Shown: piece by piece, positions 1 to 6,622 of the stretch
Numbering within the stretch: position 1 is the first letter of the stretch
How the letters are laid out: every line of letters begins with the position of its first letter
DNA from: Euperipatoides rowelli
Lineage: Eukaryota; Onychophora; Udeonychophora; Euonychophora; Peripatopsidae
NCBI GenBank assembly: GCA_003024985.2
Contig: PXIH01S0017761.1
Direction: 5' to 3' (one strand)
DNA length: 10,509 bases
Program-made: the position numbers and the translations under genes
Notes under the pieces: model-generated
Told to the model about the DNA's origin: nothing
The model's input: the letters and a program-made list of their open reading frames with translations, nothing else
Databases searched by the model: none

Positions 1-36
1 CAGTATTTATATATAGTAGCCTACATATATTGTATA

Positions 37-68
37 TGAAGGGTGACCCAAAAGAAACCGGAATTCAA
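37..68 (+). repeat. Left terminal inverted repeat of the mariner-type element
   Basis: It begins just after TA at 35-36 and contains gggtgacccaaaag at 41-54. It pairs with 1465-1496, with several substitutions and one base of offset inside the GGGT(A)GACCC block. Confidence 0.6.
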
Positions 69-922
69 TTATCAAAAATCAATAATTCATTAAAACGCTT
101 CAAGTATTATTTTCTTATTAAGTTTAAACTTTATTGAATCATTCTTAAAAGTTTTATCTTTGTAAGAAACTTTCTATTTATTTATTTTTTATTTGAATTG
201 ATACCGTACTAGTATAATAGTGCCTCCAGCTGTTTTTTAAAACAGAAAGAAAAAAAAAATCAGCAATTCAACATATTGTTTTGATTTTCATTAAGCTAAA
301 CTCCATCAAAACCTGTTTAAATGTTAAGGAAGGGTGAAGGAAGAGTAAAAGTCAAATATTTGTTTTGCCATGTTTGATAACAACTGATGTGAAGGAGATT
401 TGGATTTCTAAATGATTTGTAGTACTGATGCATTTGCTAAAAGCTGATTTAAAAAACAATCATTTGTAAGATTTGAAACAACAGTAGCAATACCCCTCTA
501 TTTCTCAAGAAGATAAATTGATGCTCCTCTTACGATTCGGAATCAAAGCAGCAGTTATCTGTAATCTAATTAGATTTATAATCATTAGTTTTCATATCGT
601 ACAATGGTAAACACAGCAGTTGAGCACAGCCGCTCACACACTTTGCATTGAGAGCCTAATCATTTCTTACTAAGATAAGGATGACATGTTTCAGACATTA
701 AAATGTTTCTCCGTGTCAATTACCTCTCCCCCAATAATGGCTAGATAATTAAAATGAAAAAGATTTTCCAGTTTAAAGGAAGTAAATCTTGATTCTCTTG
801 AACAATTTGTACCATCGTAAATGATGATTCAAAACTGATTAGACAAAAGAAAAAAAAAGAAAAAGATTAAAAATTTTTTTTTTCACTTGGTACACTCAAG
901 TAAATAGAAAACGCTAAATGTT

Positions 923-945
923 TTTATTATTATTATTATTATTAT
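923..945 (+). repeat. ATT/TTA trinucleotide microsatellite
   Basis: About seven uninterrupted TTA units. A second, interrupted TTA-rich tract lies at 1208-1244, on the other side of the fold-back. Confidence 0.85.
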
Positions 946-976
946 GAAGACTTCCACTCTTATGTAAGAATAATTG

Positions 977-1210
977 ATATGAAGGAAAATTCACTCTTTT
1001 CTTACATGAACATTTATTATGCAAAGATATGATAATTTACTCAAACAATGACGAACATTTATGCAAAGATATGATAATTTACTCAAACAATGACAGAGTC
1101 TAAGCCCTAGAAAGATTCTCGTATTGTATTCGTTCAATTTGTTTGATTAAATTATCATATCTTTGCATAATAAATGTTTATGTAAGGAAAGAGTGAATTT
1201 TCCTTCATAT
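977..1210. repeat. Long fold-back: 70-bp inverted repeat with a 94-nt spacer
   Basis: The left arm 977-1046 and the right arm 1141-1210 are reverse complements with 67 of 70 bases matching by hand alignment and no gaps. The spacer is 1047-1140. A transcript across it would form a long, nearly perfect hairpin. The left arm also contains the first copy of a 45/42-bp tandem duplication. No terminal target duplication could be identified, so it may be an inserted fold-back element or a local inverted duplication inside the mariner-type element. Confidence 0.85.
1008..1094 (+). repeat. Direct duplication, 45-bp and 42-bp units
   Basis: Unit 1 is 1008-1052 and unit 2 is 1053-1094. They are identical except that unit 2 lacks three bases after gaacattta. 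The right arm of the fold-back matches the longer version, so unit 1 is likely ancestral and unit 2 a derived copy. Confidence 0.9.
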
Positions 1211-1464
1211 TATTATTTTTTTTATTCACTATTATTATTATTATATTCTATTGATTTAAAAAATATGATTAATAGATTGTAAATAGAATTTACATTAGTT
1301 TAATGCATAATTCTTATTAAATTAAAAGAAATACTAAAAGCCTATTTACTATATAAATGTTTAAAAAAATAAAAAACAAAAATTCCTTTAATAATTAAAA
1401 GAAATTATAGATTATAAATAAATGATAAAACATAATGATTTTTACTAGATAAATTATTAAAATT

Positions 1465-1496
1465 TGAATTTCTGGGAACTTTTGGGTCTACCCTCG
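1465..1496 (-). repeat. Right terminal inverted repeat of the mariner-type element
   Basis: The plus strand reads cttttgggtctaccctcg at 1479-1496, followed by TA at 1497-1498. Its reverse complement matches 37-68. The inner part, gaatttctggg at 1466-1476, corresponds to the ccggaattc part of the left end. Confidence 0.6.
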
Positions 1497-2244
1497 TATA
1501 TACTGTATACACAAACACACACTATACTGGTAGCCTATGTATTTCATTAAATGTACAGTAAGGTTTACAGACTTGGTGGGACAGACATGCTTTTTCATCA
1601 TTTGTTCTGTGTCCTGCTTTTTTGTTATAAGACACGCTTTGTATTTTTTTATGAAATACACACAAAATCAATCGAGACTAAAGGCAGGAATTGTTTATGT
1701 AATAATACCCTTGATAATCAAATTAAATGTACAGTCAGTCGGGAAAAAAACCCCTTATCAATCAAATTAAATTTTCAAACTTTCAAAATAATAATAATAA
1801 AAAAAGCTTGTCAAATTACAAAACGTTTGACAGCCTAAAAATAATATCTCGTCAAAATAAAATTAATTGATTCATGTCTGCTTTTTCCTCATCAACATCT
1901 GATCACTTTAAGGTATAGCATACATAAAGTATATCCTATGTACAATTATGAGCTGTATATATATAGTAAAACTGTATATAATATACCATCTATATATGAT
2001 ACACTGTATATAACATACAATATATACATTGAGAATGTTCAAATTGTGATGAGTTCCTGGGCATGGACAGCTGCTGGTACCACAAACTATCATGATGGAG
2101 TCCAGGACTCACCATAAGCTGCAACACAGGAGTTGAAATTAAATTTTTATTTCAAAATCAAGGACTTGCTAGATAAATTATTCTAAGCTCCAATAATAAT
2201 GTAAATGCTACAGTACAAATGAATGTGGTTTAACTAGAGCTCAG
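1497..2244. other. AT-rich non-coding stretch with TA-rich simple repeats
   Basis: No convincing gene. Contents are an AATAATAATAA run near 1787-1800 and a TATATA/CTGTATATAA-rich tract at about 1953-2032. A less AT-rich island follows at about 2035-2135. A 59-codon plus-strand frame (1938-2117) and a 61-codon minus-strand frame (1908-2093) cross this area, but both run through the TA repeats and look like chance openings. The 14-mer attaaatgtacagt occurs twice, near 1546 and 1722. Confidence 0.6.
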
Positions 2245-2262
2245 AACTGGCTTCTGCCAGTT
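2245..2262 (+). other. Short perfect hairpin 1 (7-bp stem, 4-nt loop)
   Basis: The stem is aactggc (2245-2251) with gccagtt (2256-2262), and the loop is ttct. It belongs with the similar hairpin 50 bp downstream. Confidence 0.8.
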
Positions 2263-2294
2263 TAAATAAAAAACATTTAATAAATACTCATTAG

Positions 2295-2312
2295 AAATGG
2301 CAAGAGCCATTT
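2295..2312 (+). other. Short perfect hairpin 2 (7-bp stem, 4-nt loop)
   Basis: The stem is aaatggc (2295-2301) with gccattt (2306-2312), and the loop is aaga. It differs from hairpin 1 by one base-pair change, C-G to A-T at the third pair, which keeps pairing, plus a different loop. Both hairpins are followed by a similar TTTAAATAAAA-like tail. Confidence 0.8.
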
Positions 2313-2571
2313 AATAAAACAATGCACGTAACATTTTTTTTATTAAGAATGTGCATGCATACAAAATAAAGACATTAATAAATTAACATTGATTCTTACA
2401 TGTAAAGAAAGTTGTTTCCTACATTGTTACAACCTCATAGTTTATCACACTATGAATACGGCATTTAATGTTGCATTTAGGAAGTAAACAATATGTAAAC
2501 TTAAATCAGCTTTTACTTTTCACAGCAAATTAATATGCCAAAATACAAATAAATAGTAGATTTTTTTATAA

Positions 2572-2586
2572 CCCCCCCCCCCCCCC
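2572..2586 (+). repeat. Poly-C homopolymer, C15
   Basis: Fifteen consecutive C residues in AT-rich surroundings. The length is likely polymorphic and prone to sequencing error. Confidence 0.95.
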
Positions 2587-2759
2587 AATAAAAAAATTGT
2601 CCTCAAATTTATAAATTGAAAATAGATATAAGCCAAAGACAAAAAATGAATGAAAATTTTCCATCCCCCCTCCTCCCCTCTAATGGTGACATTGTAGAAA
2701 ACTAATGCTATGTGACATTCAATAATATATCTAAAGAAAAATGCTTTAGAAAAAAGCTG

Positions 2760-2851
2760 ATAAATTCCTAAAAGTTTACAGGTCTTTTTTATTAACCACA
2801 TTTTAGATCTGCGACCATTAAATTCCCAAGGTTTACACGTCTTTTTTGCTG
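2760..2851 (+). repeat. Imperfect direct repeat, about 30 bp, offset about 58 bp
   Basis: Copies at about 2760-2793 and 2818-2851 share taaattcc, then gtttaca, a C/G difference, then gtcttttttattt-like sequence. They may be an old local duplication. Confidence 0.6.
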
Positions 2852-3078
2852 GCAATACTTTAGAGGAAAAGAGAAAAATACTAGGAGTAGGATGAATATA
2901 TAAATTTCTCAACATGGCTAGGAATATAATTCCTTATTTACAGAAAATTACATGCTTTTAAAAATAAACTATATTAATATCTCTAATGACAAAATATTTA
3001 TTTAAAAATAAAAAGTCCAACTAGAGCGTTGACAATGTCATTACAAAGACTTAGGACATACAGAATAGGATTATGTAA

Positions 3079-3330
3079 CATACTGATTTCGAAGAGAAGA
3101 AAAACAAAGTTCCAATATACAGTCTTTGCAAGCTGAGAAGATGTGTATTAAACCCAAGCCGCGTTAACGTAGAACACATTCTCTTGTTTACTAGACACTA
3201 ATCCACACAGGCTGCAAGAAAGTTTTTCTTTTGATATCCATGATTCTTGACTTAATGGGTGCGTCAAAGAAAAAGTTTTTAAAGAGATGTTAAGAGCTAT
3301 TAGTAATGCAAAGGATTCTATGATCAGAAC
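3079..3330 (+). pseudogene. Decayed non-LTR retrotransposon (LINE) ORF2 C-terminal remnant
   Basis: The plus frame 3079-3198 is open for 40 codons and contains Cys at 3127-3129 and 3142-3144, followed by VNVEHILLFTRH (3163-3198), then a stop at 3199. Jockey-like and related LINE ORF2 proteins end with a Cys-rich patch followed by a motif of the form (L/T)VEHIL..C, where the closing Cys would sit; here Thr replaces that Cys. About 13 nt later, in another frame, 3212-3331 reads through one stop and includes VFKEMLRAISNAK, similar in shape to the short FLRAxxx tail that often ends these proteins. The similarity is short and judged from memory. The antisense 74-codon frame (3148-3372) overlaps it and could be an alternative reading, but lacks any recognisable motif. 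Confidence 0.38.
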
Positions 3331-4140
3331 TATTGTCAATCTTTGATTTGTGATTCCACAGGCTATAATCAACCACTGTGCTCTGCCTATTTACATCAGC
3401 ATTGATGACACACTCAAGTTTTGAAACTCTATTATTTTGTCTTTGTTTACACAAATAGCACTGACTTTAATTTTTTTTAAATTTAGAAATTAGTTCACAC
3501 TGTATAATTATGTTTATCACTAAATATTTTACTACTAGAACAATTCTACTTTCAATTCTATTTTTTTATATTCAATCATAACTCTACACAATAATAAAAA
3601 TATTAAATTAGGCTAATGATTTTTATAAGTAAATTTGATTCAATTGCACATATAAATTAAATATTAACTTGAAACATGTGTCATACATGTTATAATATAT
3701 ATTTATATTTATTTATATATATATTTATAAGTTATATTAATTATTTGAAATGGTTTTAAGCTATGAAATTGTTTACCTGTCCTTTTACATATCAGTTGTG
3801 TCTGTCTAGTACAACGGAAATAATTTGTATTTGAACACTATATCATTGATATGTTTATAATCCTTAACGAATAATTTTTTACTAGTTAGCTTTGTTTAAT
3901 TGGATTTTAATTGTATGATTTAAATTAATAAGGAATAATATTAAAAAAATTGGAAATTAAATGTGAATTTATGTTCCATATTTCAATTTTATAAATTGTT
4001 TGAAAAAATATCCATGTAGAATTTTCAATAGTTATTATCTTTATATACAGTATAATTCTAAAGATTTGTGTATTAAGGGTCAAGAGGAGGGGATTTTAAG
4101 ATTTTTAAAACTAGAATTGTTAACTACAGTATTTAATTTA

Positions 4141-4158
4141 AAATTTTTTTTTCTTTAG
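4141..4158 (+). promoter_or_regulatory. Alternative splice acceptor (polypyrimidine tract plus TTTAG)
   Basis: A run of T/C from 4144 to 4156 ends in AG at 4157-4158, a textbook 3' splice site by pyrimidine content. Use of this site would add 91 bp to the exon. In the RS frame this adds about 30 hydrophobic residues; in the frame starting at 4159 it reads 13 codons and then TAA at 4198-4200. Confidence 0.45.
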
Positions 4159-4194
4159 TCAGGTTTTCTTGCAAATGACTTGTGTGACTATATT

Positions 4195-4201
4195 TACTAA
4201 C
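4195..4201 (+). promoter_or_regulatory. Branch-point consensus TACTAAC
   Basis: A perfect TACTAAC with the branch A at 4200, 49 nt before the AG at 4248-4249, followed by pyrimidine-rich ctcttttatttgcattattt. The spacing and the match favour the acceptor at 4249, although an intervening AAAG at 4227-4230 is a weaker competing site. Confidence 0.6.
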
Positions 4202-4249
4202 TCTTTTATTTGCATTATTTTCCTGAAAAGACGCATATTATTCCAACAG

Positions 4250-5566
4250 GAGCCTGCTACTGGAGGAAATCTTTGCAGTTCCTTGTCATCACCAGAGCCT
4301 TGTTCCCCATCACCTGCTTCATTAGATGACCATAAATCAAGATCTCTTGATAAAGCACGCTCCTATTCCAGAAGTCCACCTAAAATATCAAAACGTTATA
4401 ATGATACTCAAACAACAGATTATTCAGAAAAAGAACGAAGTCACAGCCCCTATAGCAAGTCATCATATAAACATTGTAGCCGAAGTAACAGTTCTGATAG
4501 GCTGCAACATAGCTCTAGCCGGTCACCAGAATATAAGAGTAGTCGCAGTTTTAGCAAAGATCGTAAAAAAAGTAAAAGTCCCAGTCGAGAAAAACGGCGA
4601 GTTCGGAAAAGGTCTAAGAGTAAAGATAAAAAGCGTAGTAGAAGCAGAGATAGATTTAAGCGAAGCAGAAGTAGAGGTAAACGGAGTAAAAGCAGGGATC
4701 GAAAAAGTAAAAGCAAAGATAGACGTAGCCGAAGCAGAGATCGACGCAGCAGGAGTAAAGATCTATTAAGGAATAGTAAACCTGGTCGTAGTAGAGCCAA
4801 AGAATGGCGAAGTAAAAGTAGAGACCGGTTAAGTAAAAGTAAAGACAGACGAAGTAGGAGTAAAGACCGACGAAGTAAAAGTAATGATCGACAAAGTAGA
4901 AGCAAAGACCGAAGTAAGAGTAAAGACAGGCGAAGTAGTAGTAAAGACCGGCGAAGTAGGAGTAAAGACAGAAGGAGTAGGAGTAAAGATAGACGGAGTA
5001 GGAGTAAAGACAGACGGAGTAGGAGTAAAGACAGACGGAGTAGGAGTAAAGACAGACGNAGTAGGAGTAAAGACAGACGNAGTAGGAGTAAAGACAGACG
5101 NAGTAGGAGTAAAGACAGACGCAGTAGGAGTAAAGACAGACGCAGTAGGAGTAAAGACAGACGCAGTAGGAGTAAAGACAGACGCAGTAGGAGTAAAGGT
5201 CGGCGAAGTAGAAGCAAAGACAAACGAAGTAGAAGCAGGGATAGGCAGAGTAAGAGTAAAGACCGTCGAAGCAGAAGCAGAGAGCGTCGAAGTAGGAGTA
5301 GAGATCCCTATACAAAAAATCGTGATTCATTTAACAAAAATAGAGATCGCAATAGAAGAAGCCGAGACCGATGTAAAAGTAGAGATCGTCGAAGTCATAG
5401 TAGAGATAGACTAGGCCGTGGCAGGCATAGAAGACGCAGCAGAAGTAAAGATAGAAGAAGTCGCAGCAGAGATCGTCGTAGCAGAGAAAGCAAATTTGGT
5501 CTCCGTTCCAGTAAAGATGACATCTTGGACAAGAAAGATTTGGACTCTAAGGGTCTTTGTAAGTAG
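4250..5566 (+). CDS. Arginine/serine-rich (RS-domain) protein, C-terminal exon, partial
   Basis: The exon encodes about 438 residues ending at TAG 5564-5566. RS domains are phosphorylated by SRPK/CLK kinases and mediate contacts in spliceosome assembly and nuclear-speckle targeting; a role in pre-mRNA splicing is therefore inferred. Visible layout: a Ser/Pro-rich lead (SSPEPCSPSPAS, residues 13-24), a mixed Lys/Ser/Arg region, then dense RS/SKD repeats from about residue 100 to 412 with a heptad RRSRSKD core (residues 241-317), and a more acidic tail (KDDILDKKDLD) near the C terminus. No RRM, zinc finger or cyclophilin domain is present; these would lie in upstream exons. I start at 4250 because a TACTAAC branch site and CAG precede it, the frame is in phase there, and the preceding in-frame codons are hydrophobic and unlike the rest. 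Three N bases fall at the third position of CGN codons, so those residues are certainly Arg. The family member (SRSF11-, SRRM-, LUC7L3- or PPIG-like) cannot be decided. Confidence 0.85.
   Translation, partial: EPATGGNLCSSLSSPEPCSPSPASLDDHKSRSLDKARSYSRSPPKISKRYNDTQTTDYSEKERSHSPYSKSSYKHCSRSNSSDRLQHSSSRSPEYKSSRSFSKDRKKSKSPSREKRRVRKRSKSKDKKRSRSRDRFKRSRSRGKRSKSRDRKSKSKDRRSRSRDRRSRSKDLLRNSKPGRSRAKEWRSKSRDRLSKSKDRRSRSKDRRSKSNDRQSRSKDRSKSKDRRSSSKDRRSRSKDRRSRSKDRRSRSKDRRSRSKDRRSRSKDRXSRSKDRXSRSKDRXSRSKDRRSRSKDRRSRSKDRRSRSKDRRSRSKGRRSRSKDKRSRSRDRQSKSKDRRSRSRERRSRSRDPYTKNRDSFNKNRDRNRRSRDRCKSRDRRSHSRDRLGRGRHRRRSRSKDRRSRSRDRRSRESKFGLRSSKDDILDKKDLDSKGLCK
4844..5305 (+). repeat. 21-bp tandem repeat (RRSRSKD heptads) inside the RS exon
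   Basis: The core array 4970-5200 holds eleven 21-bp units of the form aga-cg(g/n/c)-agt-agg-agt-aaa-gac. Degenerate units extend on both sides, with one 18-bp unit near 4904-4921. The first unit has AGG, the next three CGG, the next three CGN, and the last four CGC at the second codon. Each unit encodes RRSRSKD. About 17 of 21 bases per unit are purines. Confidence 0.95.
5559..5564 (+). promoter_or_regulatory. Cryptic or alternative splice donor GTAAGT overlapping the stop codon
   Basis: GTAAGT at 5559-5564 matches the donor consensus at positions +1 to +6, although the exon side (CTTT) is poor. Its last base is the T of the TAG stop. Use would remove the stop and continue the protein into a downstream exon in phase 1. 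Confidence 0.4.
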
Positions 5567-5625
5567 ATGTAATAGGCATTAAGAGTATTTCTACTTGTTG
5601 TGCTGCCATCTCTACTCATTGTGAG

Positions 5626-5631
5626 AATAAA
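5626..5631 (+). terminator. Poly(A) signal AATAAA, proximal
   Basis: Canonical AATAAA 60 nt after the stop codon, on the sense strand of the RS exon, with T-rich sequence just downstream. Confidence 0.65.
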
Positions 5632-5646
5632 CACATTTTTTTTCTT

Positions 5647-5652
5647 AATAAA
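5647..5652 (+). terminator. Poly(A) signal AATAAA, distal
   Basis: A second canonical hexamer 21 nt after the first. The GT-rich region from about 5670 would serve as the downstream element, so cleavage is expected near 5662-5675. Confidence 0.65.
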
Positions 5653-5680
5653 TTGTTTTCTCTATGATCTACTGTATTTT

Positions 5681-6475
5681 GTGGGCTGTTTTTAAGAAAT
5701 GTTGGCCTTAATAATAGTACATAAAAATTGCTCAAAAATTATCTGTAGAAAACTTTTTTTGTCAACGTAGTTAAAATAAATTTCACCATTTTTTTAAGAG
5801 GCTAAACGTTTGCTTCATTTTTGTTTTCCCAGAACTTTTTTATTTTTATGTCTCATCAAAAAACTAATTTTTAACAATTTTTATAAGACACGTCAAATAC
5901 AAATTTAAAAACTTTAGGTATCTGGACATGTCCCATTCACAATCGTTAAAGATTTGGGGATTGCAACTACGTTAAAAAGTTTTTAAAGAAATATCCATTT
6001 TACAATAATTCAATTATGTAAATTGGAATAAAATAGTTTATTTAAAAATTCAAAATTATAAGAAATATTTATTCCGACTGAATGAATATTTATATGCTTC
6101 TATTAGACTGACTTATTAGTTTGTATAACTAAGCACTCTTAGGAAAAATTACCCTTATTTGTACGGTATATCCTTTGATAAATTTATGAAACTCAAAAGT
6201 TTTTAAAAGCATTATTATTTTGCATTACTAAATTATTGCAAAATAGATATTTCCTTTCAAAATTGTTCAAACCCATGATATACAAAGTCTTGATTTCTGT
6301 TGAGATATTGGGACAAGATCTAATTTTTTGTAATTTGTAGGCTTATTTACACTTAAAAATATCTTAAGTATTCAATTTTCATAAAACTATATTATATAGT
6401 CTATGATATGATTGTTATTAATCCTGATTTTTTTTTAAAAAAAGATTAATTTGGTGTGAATTTTGCAAAAACAAA
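5681..6475. other. AT-rich stretch without recognised features
   Basis: I see no coding potential, repeats of note or structured elements beyond short A/T runs. It is either downstream intergenic DNA or intron, depending on whether the donor at 5559 is used. Confidence 0.6.
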
Positions 6476-6622
6476 ATGGCTCAACAAAACTCCCATGTAG
6501 ATTTTTTTTGTAGTGAAGTAAATGTGTGTTGTTTTTCACCAATAGATGCCAGCACAATAAACTGTTTTAGTGAAATTACAGTAAATCATAGAGTGGCAAA
6601 CATACAGTATCTTCACATTTGA
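6476..6622 (+). CDS. Small ORF of 48 codons with good start context, unconfirmed
   Basis: The ATG at 6476-6478 sits in acaaaATGg, with purine/A-rich -3 and G at +4, a favourable animal start context. The frame stays open to TGA 6620-6622. The product begins MAQQNSHVDFFCSEVNVCCF and contains five Cys residues; composition is more balanced than the Ile/Lys/Asn/Phe-rich chance frames elsewhere. There is no signal peptide, membrane segment or domain I recognise. It could be a micropeptide, a first coding exon (possible donors such as GTAAAT at about 6518), a transposon fragment or chance. No promoter elements were identified. Confidence 0.15.
   Translation: MAQQNSHVDFFCSEVNVCCFSPIDASTINCFSEITVNHRVANIQYLHI

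Larger units (their letters stand above)
37..1496. mobile_element. Mariner-type DNA transposon, non-autonomous or decayed, with terminal inverted repeats
   Basis: The left end (37 onward, tgaagggtgacccaaaag) and the reverse complement of the right end (cgagggtagacccaaaag, ending at 1496) match over about 33 bp with a few substitutions and one indel. Both ends continue into a gaattcaa-like stretch. A TA dinucleotide flanks each side (35-36 and 1497-1498), as expected for the TA target-site duplication of the Tc1/mariner superfamily. GGGTGACCC/AAAAG-like ends resemble known mariner terminal repeats; that is from memory, not a database match. The 1460-bp length is near that of an autonomous mariner, but I see no open frame above about 60 codons and no transposase motif inside, so it is either non-autonomous or badly decayed. 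It contains an ATT microsatellite near 923-945 and a 234-bp nested fold-back at 977-1210. The TA flanks sit in TATA-rich DNA, so the exact duplication is uncertain by 2 bp. Confidence 0.6.
2313..3078. other. AT-rich non-coding stretch with C15 run and a short direct repeat
   Basis: No gene supported. A 131-codon minus-strand frame (2520-2915) spans this area, but it owes its Gly run to the C15 tract and its aromatic/Leu/Ile content to AT-rich DNA, so I do not call it. A second C-rich patch lies at about 2663-2679. Confidence 0.6.
3331..4249. other. AT-rich intron-like stretch upstream of the RS exon
   Basis: No open frame of note. It contains a TATATTTATATTTATTTATATATA-like simple-sequence tract near 3693-3730 and ends in splice signals for the RS exon: a T-run acceptor at 4158, the TACTAAC site at 4195 and the CAG at 4249. 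It is probably the end of a long intron, since no initiator exon is evident here. Confidence 0.55.
5567..5680 (+). other. Probable 3' untranslated region of the RS gene
   Basis: This short segment after TAG contains two AATAAA signals and a GT-rich stretch (tgtattttgtgggctgtttt) at about 5670-5691. A UTR of about 100 nt would make this the terminal exon if the donor at 5559 is not used. Confidence 0.6.

Noticed and set aside
977-1210. CRISPR array or miRNA precursor
   Set aside because: Only two adjacent direct units without spacers, so not CRISPR; the stem is far longer than a canonical animal pre-miRNA.
1537-1838. Two overlapping plus-strand frames of 77 and 95 codons
   Set aside because: Both have low-complexity Ile/Lys/Phe/Cys composition, neither has a motif, and they overlap each other in different frames.
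1908-2117. Opposed 61-codon (minus) and 59-codon (plus) frames
   Set aside because: More than half of each is TA-repeat sequence; the non-repetitive end shows no known motif.
2520-2915. 131-codon minus-strand frame
   Set aside because: It crosses the C15 run (as poly-Gly) and otherwise reflects AT-rich composition; no domain or splice support.
4159-4249. Extending the RS protein upstream with the in-frame TTG or ATG at 4169/4175
   Set aside because: The added residues are hydrophobic and unlike an SR protein start, and the TACTAAC and CAG signals mark this stretch as intron for the main isoform.
4326-4769. 147-codon plus-strand frame, and a 176-codon one at 4884-5414
   Set aside because: Out-of-frame shadows of the RS exon giving Val/Lys/Glu/Gly repeats; the RS frame has the recognised domain.
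4450-5223. 257-codon minus-strand frame rich in Leu and Ser/Arg
   Set aside because: It is the antisense of the purine-rich RS repeats; its regular LLLLRLS pattern follows from the 21-bp unit.
4656-5330. 224-codon minus-strand frame rich in Tyr and Cys
   Set aside because: Another antisense shadow of the same tandem repeat, with no independent signal.
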